The notes under the pieces: model-generated
Told to the model about the DNA's origin: nothing
What the model saw: the letters and a program-made list of their open reading frames with translations, nothing else
Database searches by the model: none
In this document: in pieces, positions 28,404-37,534 of the stretch
How the letters are laid out: each line of letters starts with the position of its first letter
Position numbering within the stretch: the first letter of the stretch is position 1
Source: Salinisphaera sp.
Lineage (GTDB): Bacteria; Pseudomonadota; Gammaproteobacteria; Nevskiales; Salinisphaeraceae
NCBI GenBank assembly: GCA_027858915.1
Contig: JAQIBT010000119.1
Location: 1-54,082, forward strand
Direction of reading: 5' to 3'
Length of the DNA stretch: 54,082 nucleotides
Program-made: the position numbers and the translations under genes

Positions 28404-30233
28404 TTAGTAGACGTCGCGCTGGTAGCGCTTCTCTTTCTGCAGTGTTTTGAGGTAACCGGCGGCGCCCTCGCCGTCCAGCTTGCCGTATTCGCCGATCAGT
28501 TCAATCAACGCGTCGTGGACGTCGGCCGCCATGGCGTTGGCGTCACCGCAGACGTAGACCGTGGCGCCCTGCTCGATCCAGTCGAACAGCTCTTTGCCGG
28601 CGGCACGGATCTTGTCCTGTACGTAAACCTTCTCGGCCTGATCGCGGGAGAACGCGACGTCCATACGGGTCAGCAGGCCATCATCGCGCCAGCGTAGCCA
28701 GTCGGTCTGGTAATAGAAGTCGGTACGGAAATGCTGGGCGCCGAAGAACAGCCAGTTCTTGCCGGTGGCCTCGCGCTCCTCGCGCTCTTCCAGAAACGCC
28801 CGGAACGGGGCCACGCCGGTGCCCGGCCCGATCATCACGATCGGCGCATCATCGGCCGGCAGCTTGAAGTTCTTGTTGGCGTCGATATAAATCGGCAGAT
28901 TCGCGTCTCCGCTGCGATCGGCCAGCTGTACCGAAGCCACGCCGTGACGATCGCGCCCATGCCTGTTGTAGCGCACCGCAGCAACCGTCAGATGCACTTC
29001 ATCGGGATTGGCCGCGTAGCTGGAGGCAATCGAGTACAGCCTTGGCGGTAGCTTGCGCAGCAGACGAACGAAATCCCCCCCGGTGACGCCGGTAATCGGA
29101 TAATCCTCGACCAGGTCGACGATGAACCGTCCGTCCAGATAGGCCGCAAACGGCTCGCGCTGATCATCGCCCAGCAAGGCGCTGAGTTCGTCGTTGCCAG
29201 CGCGTTCGGCGTATTTCTCCACAAACGGGCGGGTCAGCGTGGTGATCTCGTATTGATGAGTCAGCGCATGCTCCAACGACACTTCGCCGTCGATGCCGGT
29301 CACCTGCTCATCAACGGATGCGCCGAGGGCTGCAATCAACTCACTGACTACCTGTGGATCGTTGGCCGGAATGATCCCGAGCGAATCGCCTGGCTCCCAG
29401 ACCAGACCCGAATCCTCGATATCCAGCTCGAGATGGTGGACCTCCTTGTCCGAACCCCGGCCGTTGAGCACCACGTTGGTCAGCACCTCTGCCTGATAAG
29501 GATTCTTGCGGCTGTAGGCCTGTTCTGCTGGTGCGCTCGTAGCGCTCGGCATAGCCGTCACGTTGGCATGGGCCGCGGGTGTCGAACCGCCCAGCTTGTC
29601 CTTGAAGACAGACACTGTCTGGTCCATCCAGTTTTCGACCGGGTCGTCGAAGTCCACGTCCAGATCAAGCCGATCGACGACGCGGGTAGCGCCGAGCTTT
29701 TCCAGCTGGGCGTCGAAATCCTTGCCGGTCTGGCAGAAGTGCTCGTAACTGGTGTCACCAAAGGCAAGCACCGAGAAATTGACGCCCTCCAGCTTCGGCG
29801 CTTTCTTGCCAAAGACGAACTCATAGAGTTCCTCGGCGTTGTCGGGCGGGTCGCCCTCACCGTGCGTCGAGACGCAGATCACGATGTTCTGCTCTTTCTT
29901 GAGATCGCGCGGCTTGTAGTCGAGCATATCGACGGCGTTGGCCGACAGGCCGGCCGCTTCGGCGCGCGCCGCCAGCTGTTCCGCAATATCCTCGGCGTTG
30001 CCGGTCTGCGACCCGTAAAGAATCGTGATCGGCTGTACCGCTGACGCGGCCGCAGCCGGCGCAGCCGTTGGCGACACGACCTCGCCTACAGCGGCGTGAG
30101 CGTTGATACCCGACAGATAACCACTGATCCACGTGACCTGGGTAGATGTCAGGCTCTGAATGAGCATTGTCAGTTGGGATGCCTGCTCTGCGTTGAGCGG
30201 GCTGGTATGTTCTGCAATATGAGCTGCTTTCAT
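28404..30233 (-). CDS. cysJ: Sulfite reductase (NADPH) flavoprotein alpha subunit
   Basis: CysJ carries electrons from NADPH through FAD and FMN to CysI. The 609-residue protein has an N-terminal linker, a flavodoxin-like FMN domain (ILYGSQTGNAEDIAEQLA, STHGEGDPPDNA, LAFGDTSYEHFC), a connecting domain, the FAD motif RLYSIASS and the NADPH domain (GPGTGVAPFRAFLEER, FFGAQH, YVCGDANAMAADVH). The ATG at 30233 was chosen over a TTG 10 codons upstream. It heads the cysJ-cysI unit. Confidence 0.95.
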   Translation of the reverse strand: MKAAHIAEHTSPLNAEQASQLTMLIQSLTSTQVTWISGYLSGINAHAAVGEVVSPTAAPAAAASAVQPITILYGSQTGNAEDIAEQLAARAEAAGLSANAVDMLDYKPRDLKKEQNIVICVSTHGEGDPPDNAEELYEFVFGKKAPKLEGVNFSVLAFGDTSYEHFCQTGKDFDAQLEKLGATRVVDRLDLDVDFDDPVENWMDQTVSVFKDKLGGSTPAAHANVTAMPSATSAPAEQAYSRKNPYQAEVLTNVVLNGRGSDKEVHHLELDIEDSGLVWEPGDSLGIIPANDPQVVSELIAALGASVDEQVTGIDGEVSLEHALTHQYEITTLTRPFVEKYAERAGNDELSALLGDDQREPFAAYLDGRFIVDLVEDYPITGVTGGDFVRLLRKLPPRLYSIASSYAANPDEVHLTVAAVRYNRHGRDRHGVASVQLADRSGDANLPIYIDANKNFKLPADDAPIVMIGPGTGVAPFRAFLEEREEREATGKNWLFFGAQHFRTDFYYQTDWLRWRDDGLLTRMDVAFSRDQAEKVYVQDKIRAAGKELFDWIEQGATVYVCGDANAMAADVHDALIELIGEYGKLDGEGAAGYLKTLQKEKRYQRDVY

Positions 30234-30443
30234 CACCGATCCGAATTCGTGTGAATGCGCCAACCAGCGCGAATCGTAAGACTAGCGCGCGATCGTTCTA
30301 ATTAAAACGTCTGTTTTTATCTTTTATTATAACCATTAGCTTTAAACAAGCTGTGACTTCGACGTCTTTGCGGCGCAGAATTATAGCGCACGCATGTTCC
30401 ATGCGCGGGCGATCTCACGTCATGTTCTGATAGTCTCTGCGCG
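30234..30443. promoter_or_regulatory. AT-rich divergent promoter region of cysJ
   Basis: Positions about 30297-30350 are strikingly AT-rich for this genome. A perfect TATAAT lies on the minus strand (plus 30326-30331) and can serve as the cysJ -10; no good -35 stands at the usual distance, as expected if an activator such as CysB is needed. No CysB site could be assigned by eye. The other half serves the SLT lipoprotein gene. Confidence 0.45.
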
Positions 30444-31049
30444 ATGCGCGTACTTTCAATACTAATTCTGAGCGCCGTGCTTGCAGGCTGCGTCACCGCG
30501 CCGCCACGCAATCCTTCGAATATCTGCAGCATCTTCCGTGAGAAGAACGGCTGGTACCAAGATGCCAACAGCGCCTATCAGCGCTGGGGCGCGCCCATTC
30601 CGGTACAGATGGCGATCATCTACCAGGAATCCCAGTACGTCGGCGATGCCAAACCGCCGCGCAACCATCTGTTCTGGTTTATTCCGTGGACCCATATCAG
30701 TTCTGCCTACGGTTATACGCAGGCGCTGGATTCGACCTGGGGGCACTACAAGTCATCTACCGGCCATCCGTTCGCCGATCGCGACGACTTCGGCGATGCC
30801 ACCGATTTTGTCAGCTGGTATATCGACCAGAGCCATCGGATTCTGGGTATCTCCAAAAGCGATGCCTATAGTCAGTATCTGGCCTACTACGTCGGCCAGG
30901 GCGGCTATCGCCAAGGCGTATACAAGCGCAAACCCTGGCTGCTGCATACGGCCGGTCGGGTGCGCGCTCGCGCCCAGCGGTATGGCGCTCAGTTACGCCG
31001 CTGCGAACCTGAGCTGAAGCGCAGCGGCCACTGGTGGTGGCCGTTCTGA
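30444..31049 (+). CDS. Lipoprotein with lytic-transglycosylase (SLT-type) domain
   Basis: The 201-residue protein has a lipoprotein signal with lipobox LAGC (Cys16). It then has a transglycosylase-like domain in which Glu of IIYQESQYVG is the likely catalytic acid, followed by the SSAYGYTQALDSTWGHY segment and the YYVGQGGY motif typical of this SLT group. It probably trims peptidoglycan at the outer membrane. It is divergent from cysJ. Confidence 0.85.
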   Translation: MRVLSILILSAVLAGCVTAPPRNPSNICSIFREKNGWYQDANSAYQRWGAPIPVQMAIIYQESQYVGDAKPPRNHLFWFIPWTHISSAYGYTQALDSTWGHYKSSTGHPFADRDDFGDATDFVSWYIDQSHRILGISKSDAYSQYLAYYVGQGGYRQGVYKRKPWLLHTAGRVRARAQRYGAQLRRCEPELKRSGHWWWPF

Positions 31050-31149
31050 CGCGGACGGCCCGAATTAGCGGCCAGCCTGACATCAGACAACACTTGGACA
31101 CACGGCACACCGGTTGGTGTCGAGCCGACAGCGGTGGAAAATGCGCAGC

Positions 31150-31482
31150 ATGCACACAGATAAACCTCTCCACCGCGCCGCCGACCTGATCCTTGAGATC
31201 GAGCAGACCATGCGTGCCGAAGGCTTATGGCATCAGGAGACACCGTCTCCCGCGGCCATGGCCAGCCGCACACCGTTCTGCGCCGACACGATGGAATTCA
31301 CCCAGTGGCTGCGATTCGTCTTTCTGGCGCGCATGCGCATGCTGATTGAGTCCGGTGGCGAGCTGCCGGCACAGAGCGGAATTGCCGTCATGGCTCGCCT
31401 GCGTCTGCCAAGCGACGGTTCAGTCGACCGGCTGATCGATCAGATCGAGGCGTTCGACCGCTTCATTGAATCGCAGGGCTAG
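31150..31482 (+). CDS. YqcC-family (DUF446) protein
   Basis: This 110-residue protein matches the YqcC/DUF446 family: an N-terminal helix with ILEIEQTMRAEGLWHQETPS, then PFCADTMEFTQWLRFVFLARMRMLIE and the end IDQIEAFDRFI. The function is unknown. It lies 100 bp after the SLT lipoprotein gene. ATGs at 31141 and 31150 are both possible; the second has the better spacing to a weak GGTGGA. The following 150 bp to the end of ctaB shows no gene. Confidence 0.78.
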   Translation: MHTDKPLHRAADLILEIEQTMRAEGLWHQETPSPAAMASRTPFCADTMEFTQWLRFVFLARMRMLIESGGELPAQSGIAVMARLRLPSDGSVDRLIDQIEAFDRFIESQG

Positions 31483-31634
31483 CCAAGGCTGGTGACTTGG
31501 AAGACTGCCGGTAAAGACTTAAAGCTCCAGACCCCCAGTCCCGACGTCATTTCAATCCGTGATCCAGCCTATGCCATACACCGCGATAATCGATTGAGAT
31601 TTTCGACGATTGGTATGAGCCTCGTCACAGCCTG

Positions 31635-32555
31635 TTAGCTGCCAACCAGCGCCGGCACGTAATGATCGACCAGCAAGGCGGTAAACAAGGCCATCAGATA
31701 GACAATCGAGTAGCCAAAGGTGCGCATGGCCAGGCCCGGCTGCGGCCACCATTTCAGCCGCACGGCATAGACCAGAAACCAGCCTGACAGTACAACCGCG
31801 CTGGCCAGATACAGCCAGCCGCTCAAGTGCGTGGCAAACGGCAGCAGCGACACCAGAAACAAGAGCACGGTATACAACAGCACCTGCGTGCGCGTGTATT
31901 CCAGCCCGTGGGTGACTGGCAGCATGGGAATATCGACCTTCGCGTATTCCTTGTGCCGTTCAATAGCCAGCGCCCAGAAATGCGGCGGCGTCCAGATGAA
32001 GATGATCAGGAACAGCACCAGCGAATGGACGTCCACCGTTCCGGTGACTGCAGCCCAGCCCAGTACCGGGGGCGCTGCACCGGCAGCACCGCCAATGACG
32101 ATATTCTGCGGCGTCGCGCGCTTGAGATACATGGTGTAGATGCCGGCATAGCCGATCAGCGCTACCAGCGTCAGCCAGGCGGTCAGCGCGTTGACCAGGG
32201 TCAACAAGATCAGCATGCCAAGAACACCAATCGCCAGCGCAAAGATCGCCGATTGGCGCGTATCCAGATGGCCGGTCACCAAAGGCCGCTCGCGGGTGCG
32301 CGACATCTGCGAATCGGCCTTGAGATCGAGCATCTGATTGATCGCGGCCGCCGAGGCTGCCATCAGACCGATACCCAGCGTGCCGAACACCAATGCACCG
32401 ATCGGCACCATGCCCGGCGTCGCCAGGAACATGCCCACCATGGCGGTAAACACAATCAGCAGCACGACGCGCGGTTTGCACAGTTCGTAGTAGTCCGTCA
32501 CACGTTGTGCGAATGGCGAACGATTGTGGACGACCGTATCGGAACTAGAAGACAT
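31635..32555 (-). CDS. ctaB: Protoheme IX farnesyltransferase (heme O synthase)
   Basis: CtaB/CyoE attaches a farnesyl group to heme b to make heme O. The 306-residue polytopic protein of the UbiA family has the prenyl-diphosphate motif [20 protein letters not shown] (N-x3-D-x3-D) and the second conserved loop [27 protein letters not shown]. Its start overlaps the ctaA stop by 11 bp, so the two are coupled. It is the last gene of the oxidase assembly cluster. Confidence 0.94.
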   Translation of the reverse strand: MSSSSDTVVHNRSPFAQRVTDYYELCKPRVVLLIVFTAMVGMFLATPGMVPIGALVFGTLGIGLMAASAAAINQMLDLKADSQMSRTRERPLVTGHLDTRQSAIFALAIGVLGMLILLTLVNALTAWLTLVALIGYAGIYTMYLKRATPQNIVIGGAAGAAPPVLGWAAVTGTVDVHSLVLFLIIFIWTPPHFWALAIERHKEYAKVDIPMLPVTHGLEYTRTQVLLYTVLLFLVSLLPFATHLSGWLYLASAVVLSGWFLVYAVRLKWWPQPGLAMRTFGYSIVYLMALFTALLVDHYVPALVGS

Positions 32556-33552
32556 AACTGCGTGAACTCCAGGCTGCGTGATTGATTGCAACCAGCGTCA
32601 ATAGTAACAGCGCCGCCCCGCCGTTGTGGCCGACGGCCACCCACAGCGGCAGATGAAACACCACGACCGAAATACCGAGCGTGATCTGCAACGCTAGTGC
32701 GGCCAGCAAAACACCGCCCAGCGCTGCCCAGCGGCGATCGATACGCGCCTGCAGGAACAGCTTGATCGCCAGCGCGATCATCGTGATGGCGATCACGCAG
32801 GCGCCCAGACGATGGGTCCAGTGAATAGTCTGGCGCGGCACGCTCGACAGAATGCCGTATTCATAGTTGACGCTCAGCCCGTGCCAGAGCGTAAAGGCCT
32901 TGGCGAAATTGGTGGCCGGCCACCAGTGGTCCTGACAGGTCGGGAAGTCCGGACAGGCCAGCGCGGCATAGTTGGTCGAGGTCCACGCGCCAAGAAATAT
33001 CTGACAGATCAACAGCGCCAACGCGACACCGGCAAAGACCCTGAGGCTGGCGCGCGCCCGCGTCCCCCAGCCGTGGAACAGCGGCCGCGTTCGAAAAAGA
33101 CAAAGCCCCAGCAACGCAAAGATCGTCATCCCGCCTAATAGATGCCCGGTGACGATCAACGGCTTGAGCAGCAGCGTTACCGTCCACATGCCCAGCAAGG
33201 CCTGACACACCACTAACCCGACCACGACCCAGGGCAGGACGCGCTGCTGATAGCGATTACCAGTACGCTTGAGCGCCAGCAGCGCCATTGCCAGGATCAC
33301 CAGCCCGAGGGTGCCGGCGAAATAGCGATGGATCATCTCTTTCCAGGCCTTGGCCGCTTCCACCGGCCGCCCGTAGTTGGCATCGGCATGCGCCACCGCC
33401 TGCGACGAGGTCGGCACATCCAGATGGCCATAGCAGCCGGGCCAGTCCGGGCAGCCCAGCCCGGCGTCAGACAGCCGGGTATAGGCGCCCAGCATGATCA
33501 CCGCCAACGTCAGGATCAGAGCAAACAAATTGAGGTAGAACCGTGTGGTCAT
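32545..33552 (-). CDS. ctaA: Heme A synthase
   Basis: CtaA oxidises heme O to heme A for aa3-type oxidases. The 335-residue protein has about eight membrane segments and the family motifs: [21 protein letters not shown] with its cysteine pair, [45 protein letters not shown] and [11 protein letters not shown], which supply the heme histidines. It looks intact, although the catalytic oxidase subunits are not nearby. It overlaps ctaB. Confidence 0.94.
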   Translation of the reverse strand: MTTRFYLNLFALILTLAVIMLGAYTRLSDAGLGCPDWPGCYGHLDVPTSSQAVAHADANYGRPVEAAKAWKEMIHRYFAGTLGLVILAMALLALKRTGNRYQQRVLPWVVVGLVVCQALLGMWTVTLLLKPLIVTGHLLGGMTIFALLGLCLFRTRPLFHGWGTRARASLRVFAGVALALLICQIFLGAWTSTNYAALACPDFPTCQDHWWPATNFAKAFTLWHGLSVNYEYGILSSVPRQTIHWTHRLGACVIAITMIALAIKLFLQARIDRRWAALGGVLLAALALQITLGISVVVFHLPLWVAVGHNGGAALLLLTLVAINHAAWSSRSYVF

Positions 33553-33557
33553 GTTAC

Positions 33558-33861
33558 TCACTTGAATTCGTATAATCGGCCGGTCGATCCACCGATATGC
33601 GATAGCGATAACAGCCGCGACAGATCGCAACTGAGTTTCTCGCCTTGCTGAAAATGCGGGTACGCCAGAATCCGGCGACCCTGCGGGTCGACAAGATACA
33701 CTGTGTTGCGGTCAATGCTACCAATGTCGGAGTGCAACATGATCAGTGACCTAAAGTCGATACGGTAGATCGCCAAATCCGGTTGCAGGTCGACAGCCCC
33801 GGCGCGCGCCCGGCTCCAGCAGCAAAACGCGATGGACGCGGGTTGCGTCACGGCGCAGCAT
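33558..33861 (-). pseudogene. Truncated remnant of a cox-cluster SCO-like/membrane protein
   Basis: The frame ending at 33558 encodes LAIYRIDFRSLIMLHSDIG followed by SIDRNTVYLVDPQGRRILAYP and LSRLLSLSHIG. This matches my memory of the C-terminal half of the small membrane protein encoded between SURF1 and ctaA in gammaproteobacteria. The N-terminal membrane helix and thioredoxin-like part are missing. A second frame from the ATG at 33861 reads MLRRDATRVHRVLLLEPGA, which resembles the segment expected just before, so at least one frameshift near 33800 seems likely. Only a GTG (33851) could start the surviving frame. Confidence 0.6.
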
Positions 33862-33927
33862 TGACGGTCTTTACATGCATTTGCGGCCTATGTCTTGAGG
33901 AGCGCAGCGCTGATGCTCCAAGACCCG

Positions 33928-34680
33928 TTACTGGCGCTTTCGAGTGTTGACGAACAAGAAGATGCCGAAGCAGATCACGGCCATCAGAAACCACTGGGAG
34001 GCATAGATATAGTGGCGCAACGGCGATACGACGATCTGATCCCCGTCCCAATCGCGGACAAACCCATAGCTCGCTGCCGGATTCAGCAACAGCAGCCCGT
34101 TGGCCACCGGCGCCCCGTACTGGCAACGCACCGTTGCTGCGTTGGGAAAATTCAGCGCCCGTGGCCAGGGCCTGGCCGCGCATTCTGCGGCCGAACGGGT
34201 ACGGATACCGGGCTGCGGAAACGTCCGCCAGAAGCCGGATACGGTCAGCTGTCCTGCAGGAGCGCTCGGATCGGGTAGATGCTGGCGCCCAGCCTCCGGC
34301 ATCGGCACCCAGCCGCGATCGACCATGATCCGAATACCGTTCTCCAGAATCAGCGGCGTCCACACTCGGAAACCGACCTGCGTACCGTTGACCTGATTGT
34401 CCATCAGGACCTGATGCGCTGCATCGAAATGGCCGGTCGCACGATACTGGCGGCCATAGGTAAGCTCGGCATTGCGTGCATTGCCTTTGGCCGCAGCGCG
34501 TGCGATATGCAGCACACCCGGCCCGGCCTGCTGCGCGGCGATCTGGGCCGCAGCCAGGCGTTCCTTGTAGTGTGCGCGCTCAATCTGCCATATCCCCAGC
34601 GCGCTGAGGGTGGCCACGGCGGCCGCCATCGCGATCCAGGCCCACCAGGGCGGCGTAAAGCAAAATCTGCCGATATTCAT
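33928..34680 (-). CDS. SURF1-family cytochrome oxidase assembly protein
   Basis: SURF1 helps insert heme a into oxidase subunit I. The 250-residue protein has two membrane helices (about residues 15-31 and 228-245) around a periplasmic domain. Family motifs are LGIWQIERAHYKE, GFRVWTPLILENGIRIMVDRGWVP and, near the end, RHYIYASQWF. Its ATG overlaps the stop of the coxB-like frame (ATGA), so translation was coupled to it. The gene looks intact. Confidence 0.9.
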   Translation of the reverse strand: MNIGRFCFTPPWWAWIAMAAAVATLSALGIWQIERAHYKERLAAAQIAAQQAGPGVLHIARAAAKGNARNAELTYGRQYRATGHFDAAHQVLMDNQVNGTQVGFRVWTPLILENGIRIMVDRGWVPMPEAGRQHLPDPSAPAGQLTVSGFWRTFPQPGIRTRSAAECAARPWPRALNFPNAATVRCQYGAPVANGLLLLNPAASYGFVRDWDGDQIVVSPLRHYIYASQWFLMAVICFGIFLFVNTRKRQ

Positions 34681-35515
34681 AAGTCTCTCTCATCGGGCAG
34701 ATGGCCACCGTGGCTTTTCAGCCAGGCCAGGTAGTCCTGGCGCGACACCACGTCGACCACGATCGATATAAAGCCTTGGCCGCGGCCGCAGAGCACTGAA
34801 CACTGCCCTCGGAAGAGACCGATTTTATCGGTACGAAAAGACTTTTTGTTGATCTTGCCGGGAATGGCTTCTGTCCTGTCGCCCAGTGCGGGCACCCACC
34901 AACCGTGGACGGCGTCCGCCGAGGTGATCCTGAGCAATACCGTGGCATGCACCGGTACGACCATGGCGTGGTCTACGTCGCGTCGATCATGCAGCACTTT
35001 CGATGGATCGCTGCCCGAGAAGCCCTGTCGCGCCGCATTGCTGGCGGCGTGACGCCGGCTGTAGACATGCACGCCGGCGCCGGGATAACTGTATTCCCAG
35101 CGCGACTGATGCGCGGTGACGTCGATGACGACGTCGGGCGAGCCGTTGTGGGCCATAAGGCCAAGCGTGCGCGCAGCCGGAATCGCGACCGCAGCCAGCA
35201 CCACAAACGGGATGACGGTCCAGGCGATCTCGACCCAGGCCGATTCATGGAACGGCGTGGCGGTCGCGCCACGCGATCTGCGATGCCTGACGATCGAATA
35301 CAGCATGGCCAGACCCACGCCCACCCCGATCATCAGACTGACGACGAACATCAGCGTGTGCAGGTTGTAGACCTGATCGCCAAGCGCTGTGACGCCCTGG
35401 GAGGGACTCATCTGCCGACCCGCCTCGCCGTACCGACGGCCATTAACAGCGGCAACGCGGCCAGTGTCATACGAACTGCCAGAGCCGCACAACGATACAG
35501 GCGATGATGATTCAT
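34677..35515 (-). pseudogene. coxB: Cytochrome c oxidase subunit II, frameshifted and lacking CuA ligands
   Basis: The main frame (35411-34677, 244 residues from MSPSQGVTALGDQ) has the two subunit II membrane helices and the cupredoxin domain. The expected signal peptide is in another frame: a 35-codon frame (35515-35408, MNHHRLYRCAALAVRMTLAA) ends in a stop overlapping the ATG at 35411. A CuA site normally has Cys-x-Glu-x-Cys-x3-His-x2-Met plus an upstream His. Here His169, Cys204 and Cys208 remain, but Glu is Val206, His is Gln212 and Met is Ile215. No subunit I or III gene is adjacent. It is either a decaying gene or a much altered subunit II. Confidence 0.7.
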
Positions 35516-35628
35516 GCAGCACTCGTTCCAGGGAGGTCAGAGCGGCCGCGCCGCGACCTGGCCATCCATACGATGCCAGCGGGTCACAAGACGCGGCCAG
35601 GCGGACCTGGGGCAGCGCGTATTGTGCC

Positions 35629-36315
35629 TTATCCGGACACCGAGGCCGGTGCGGCCAACCAGGGGCGCGGGTCGATTGCCAGGCCGGCAGGCGGATCAAG
35701 CCTGACCCTTGCGCAGTGCGGCGCCGGCATGGCGGTATCAAGGCAGGCCAGATTATCGTCAAGTCTTGGCTGTACCGGCGGCAAAGTATTGGCCACCCAG
35801 CCCAGCAGGCGGGTACGCGCCGCAATCGCCCTTGCGCTCAGCAGCGCATGATTCACACAGCCCAGGCGCATACCGACCACCAGCACTACCGGCCAGCGGT
35901 GATCGCTGGCCCAGGTGGCAAAATCGAGCGTGCCGGCCAGCGGCACGTGCCAGCCGCCGGCGCCTTCGACCACGACCCAGTCGGCCTGCTGCGCCAACAT
36001 CTCATGCGCGCCATCAAGTCGTTCGATATCAATCATCACCCCGACATCGGCGGCCGCGATATGCGGCGCAATGGCTGGCTCGAAGGCATAGGGGTTGATC
36101 TGGTCGTAGGTGAAACCGGGCGAGCCGGCGGCCATCAGCGCCAGCGCGTCCTCGTTGCGCAGACCTTGCGGGGTCTTGTCGCAGCCGCTGGCGACCGGCT
36201 TGTAGCCGACCGCGCGTTCGCCGGCAGCTACCAACCCGCGCAACAGCGCGCAGGCCACGCGTGTCTTGCCGACCTCGGTATCGGTACCGGTGACAAACAG
36301 TGTCTGGGCGACCAC
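35629..36315 (-). CDS. bioD: Dethiobiotin synthetase
   Basis: BioD closes the ureido ring of dethiobiotin using ATP and CO2. The 228-residue protein has the P-loop FVTGTDTEVGKTRVACALL, the YKPVASG substrate lysine motif, VVVEGAGGWHVPL and the nucleotide-specificity region WVANTLPP. It starts 6 bp after the bioF stop and ends the bioB-bioF-bioD unit. About 110 bp separate it from the coxB remnant. Confidence 0.94.
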   Translation of the reverse strand: MVAQTLFVTGTDTEVGKTRVACALLRGLVAAGERAVGYKPVASGCDKTPQGLRNEDALALMAAGSPGFTYDQINPYAFEPAIAPHIAAADVGVMIDIERLDGAHEMLAQQADWVVVEGAGGWHVPLAGTLDFATWASDHRWPVVLVVGMRLGCVNHALLSARAIAARTRLLGWVANTLPPVQPRLDDNLACLDTAMPAPHCARVRLDPPAGLAIDPRPWLAAPASVSG

Positions 36316-36321
36316 GGCCGC

Positions 36322-37524
36322 TCAGCTGCCCGTGGCCTGCGAGCCAGCCGCTACGACGCGCTGCCAGGCCTGGCCCAGTGCCGCGACGAGCGCATCCACC
36401 TGGGCCGCATCGTGTGCGGCAGACAGCGTCACCCGTAGCCGGGATGTGCCGGGCGCAACGGTCGGCGGACGAATCGCGCCGACCAGAAATCCGTCGGCCA
36501 GCAGCGCCTCGCTAAGCGCACAGGCCAGCGTCTCCGGGCCTACGATCAGTGGCTGAATGGGGCTATCGGAGTGGCCCAGTGACAAGCCCTGCCGTACCAT
36601 CCCAGCGCGGAAACGCGCAATCAAGGCATGCAGATGCGCGCGTTCGGCGTCGGCCGCGCGCGAGATCGCCACGCCGCACCGGGCCGCAGCCGCGACCGCT
36701 GGCGGCATGGCGGTAGAGAAGATCAACGAGCGTGCGCTCTGGGCAATCGTCTCGATCACTGCATGATCACCGGCAACAAATGCCCCCGCAGCCCCCACCG
36801 ATTTGCCGAGTGTGGCCATCAACAACGGTACCTCGGCGCTGCCCAGCCCGGCCTCGGCCACACGCCCTGCGCCCGCCTGGCCGAATACCCCCAGGCCATG
36901 GGCATCGTCCACGGCCAGCCAGGCCTCGTGCTCAGTCGCCAGATCGGCCAGCCGGTTCAACGGCGCGGTATCGCCGTCCATGGAGAACACGCTGTCCGTC
37001 AGCACCAGGGTGTGACCCGACTCGCAGCAGCGCAGTGAGTGCTCGGCAGCTTCGGCGTCTGCATGCGCATAGATATGCTTGGCGGCGCCCGACAAACGGC
37101 TGCCGTCGATCAACGAGGCATGGTTGAGCGCATCGGCGACGATATGATCGCGCTTGCCAAGCAACGCGCTGATCGTGCCGACGTTGGCGCCGTAGCCGGT
37201 AGAGAACAACAGCGCGCGCTCGCGCCCGACCCAGTCGGCCAGTTCGGTCTCGAGTGCGGCATGCTCGGCGTTGTAACCGGTGACCAGCTGCGAAGCTGCA
37301 CTACCGGTACCGACAGACGACGCGGCCTCGCCGAGCGCGGCGGCCAGCCGTGGATCAGCGGCCAGCCCCAGATAATCGTTGCTGCAGAAATTCAGGCAAT
37401 CGACGCCGTCGACCCGGATAAGGACACCGTGCGAGCCCTCGACCACGCGCCGACGACGCATGCGCCCGGCCGCGTCGATCGTTGCCAATCGTTCCTCGCA
37501 ATAGCGGTGCAGGCTCTGGCTCAT
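36322..37524 (-). CDS. bioF: 8-amino-7-oxononanoate synthase
   Basis: BioF condenses pimeloyl-ACP (or -CoA) with L-alanine using PLP. The 400-residue protein shows CLNFCSNDYLGLAADPRL, GTGSAASQLVTGYN, the HASLIDG segment, DDAHGLGVFG and the PLP lysine in MATLGKSVGAAGAF. The start MSQSLHRY lies 10 bp after the bioB stop. Length and motifs are normal. Confidence 0.95.
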   Translation of the reverse strand: MSQSLHRYCEERLATIDAAGRMRRRRVVEGSHGVLIRVDGVDCLNFCSNDYLGLAADPRLAAALGEAASSVGTGSAASQLVTGYNAEHAALETELADWVGRERALLFSTGYGANVGTISALLGKRDHIVADALNHASLIDGSRLSGAAKHIYAHADAEAAEHSLRCCESGHTLVLTDSVFSMDGDTAPLNRLADLATEHEAWLAVDDAHGLGVFGQAGAGRVAEAGLGSAEVPLLMATLGKSVGAAGAFVAGDHAVIETIAQSARSLIFSTAMPPAVAAAARCGVAISRAADAERAHLHALIARFRAGMVRQGLSLGHSDSPIQPLIVGPETLACALSEALLADGFLVGAIRPPTVAPGTSRLRVTLSAAHDAAQVDALVAALGQAWQRVVAAGSQATGS

Positions 37525-37534
37525 GGATTGACGA

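Noticed and set aside
34930-35510. Long plus-strand frame opposite coxB
   Set aside because: It is a mirror of the coxB frame in GC-rich DNA with no protein-like features of its own.
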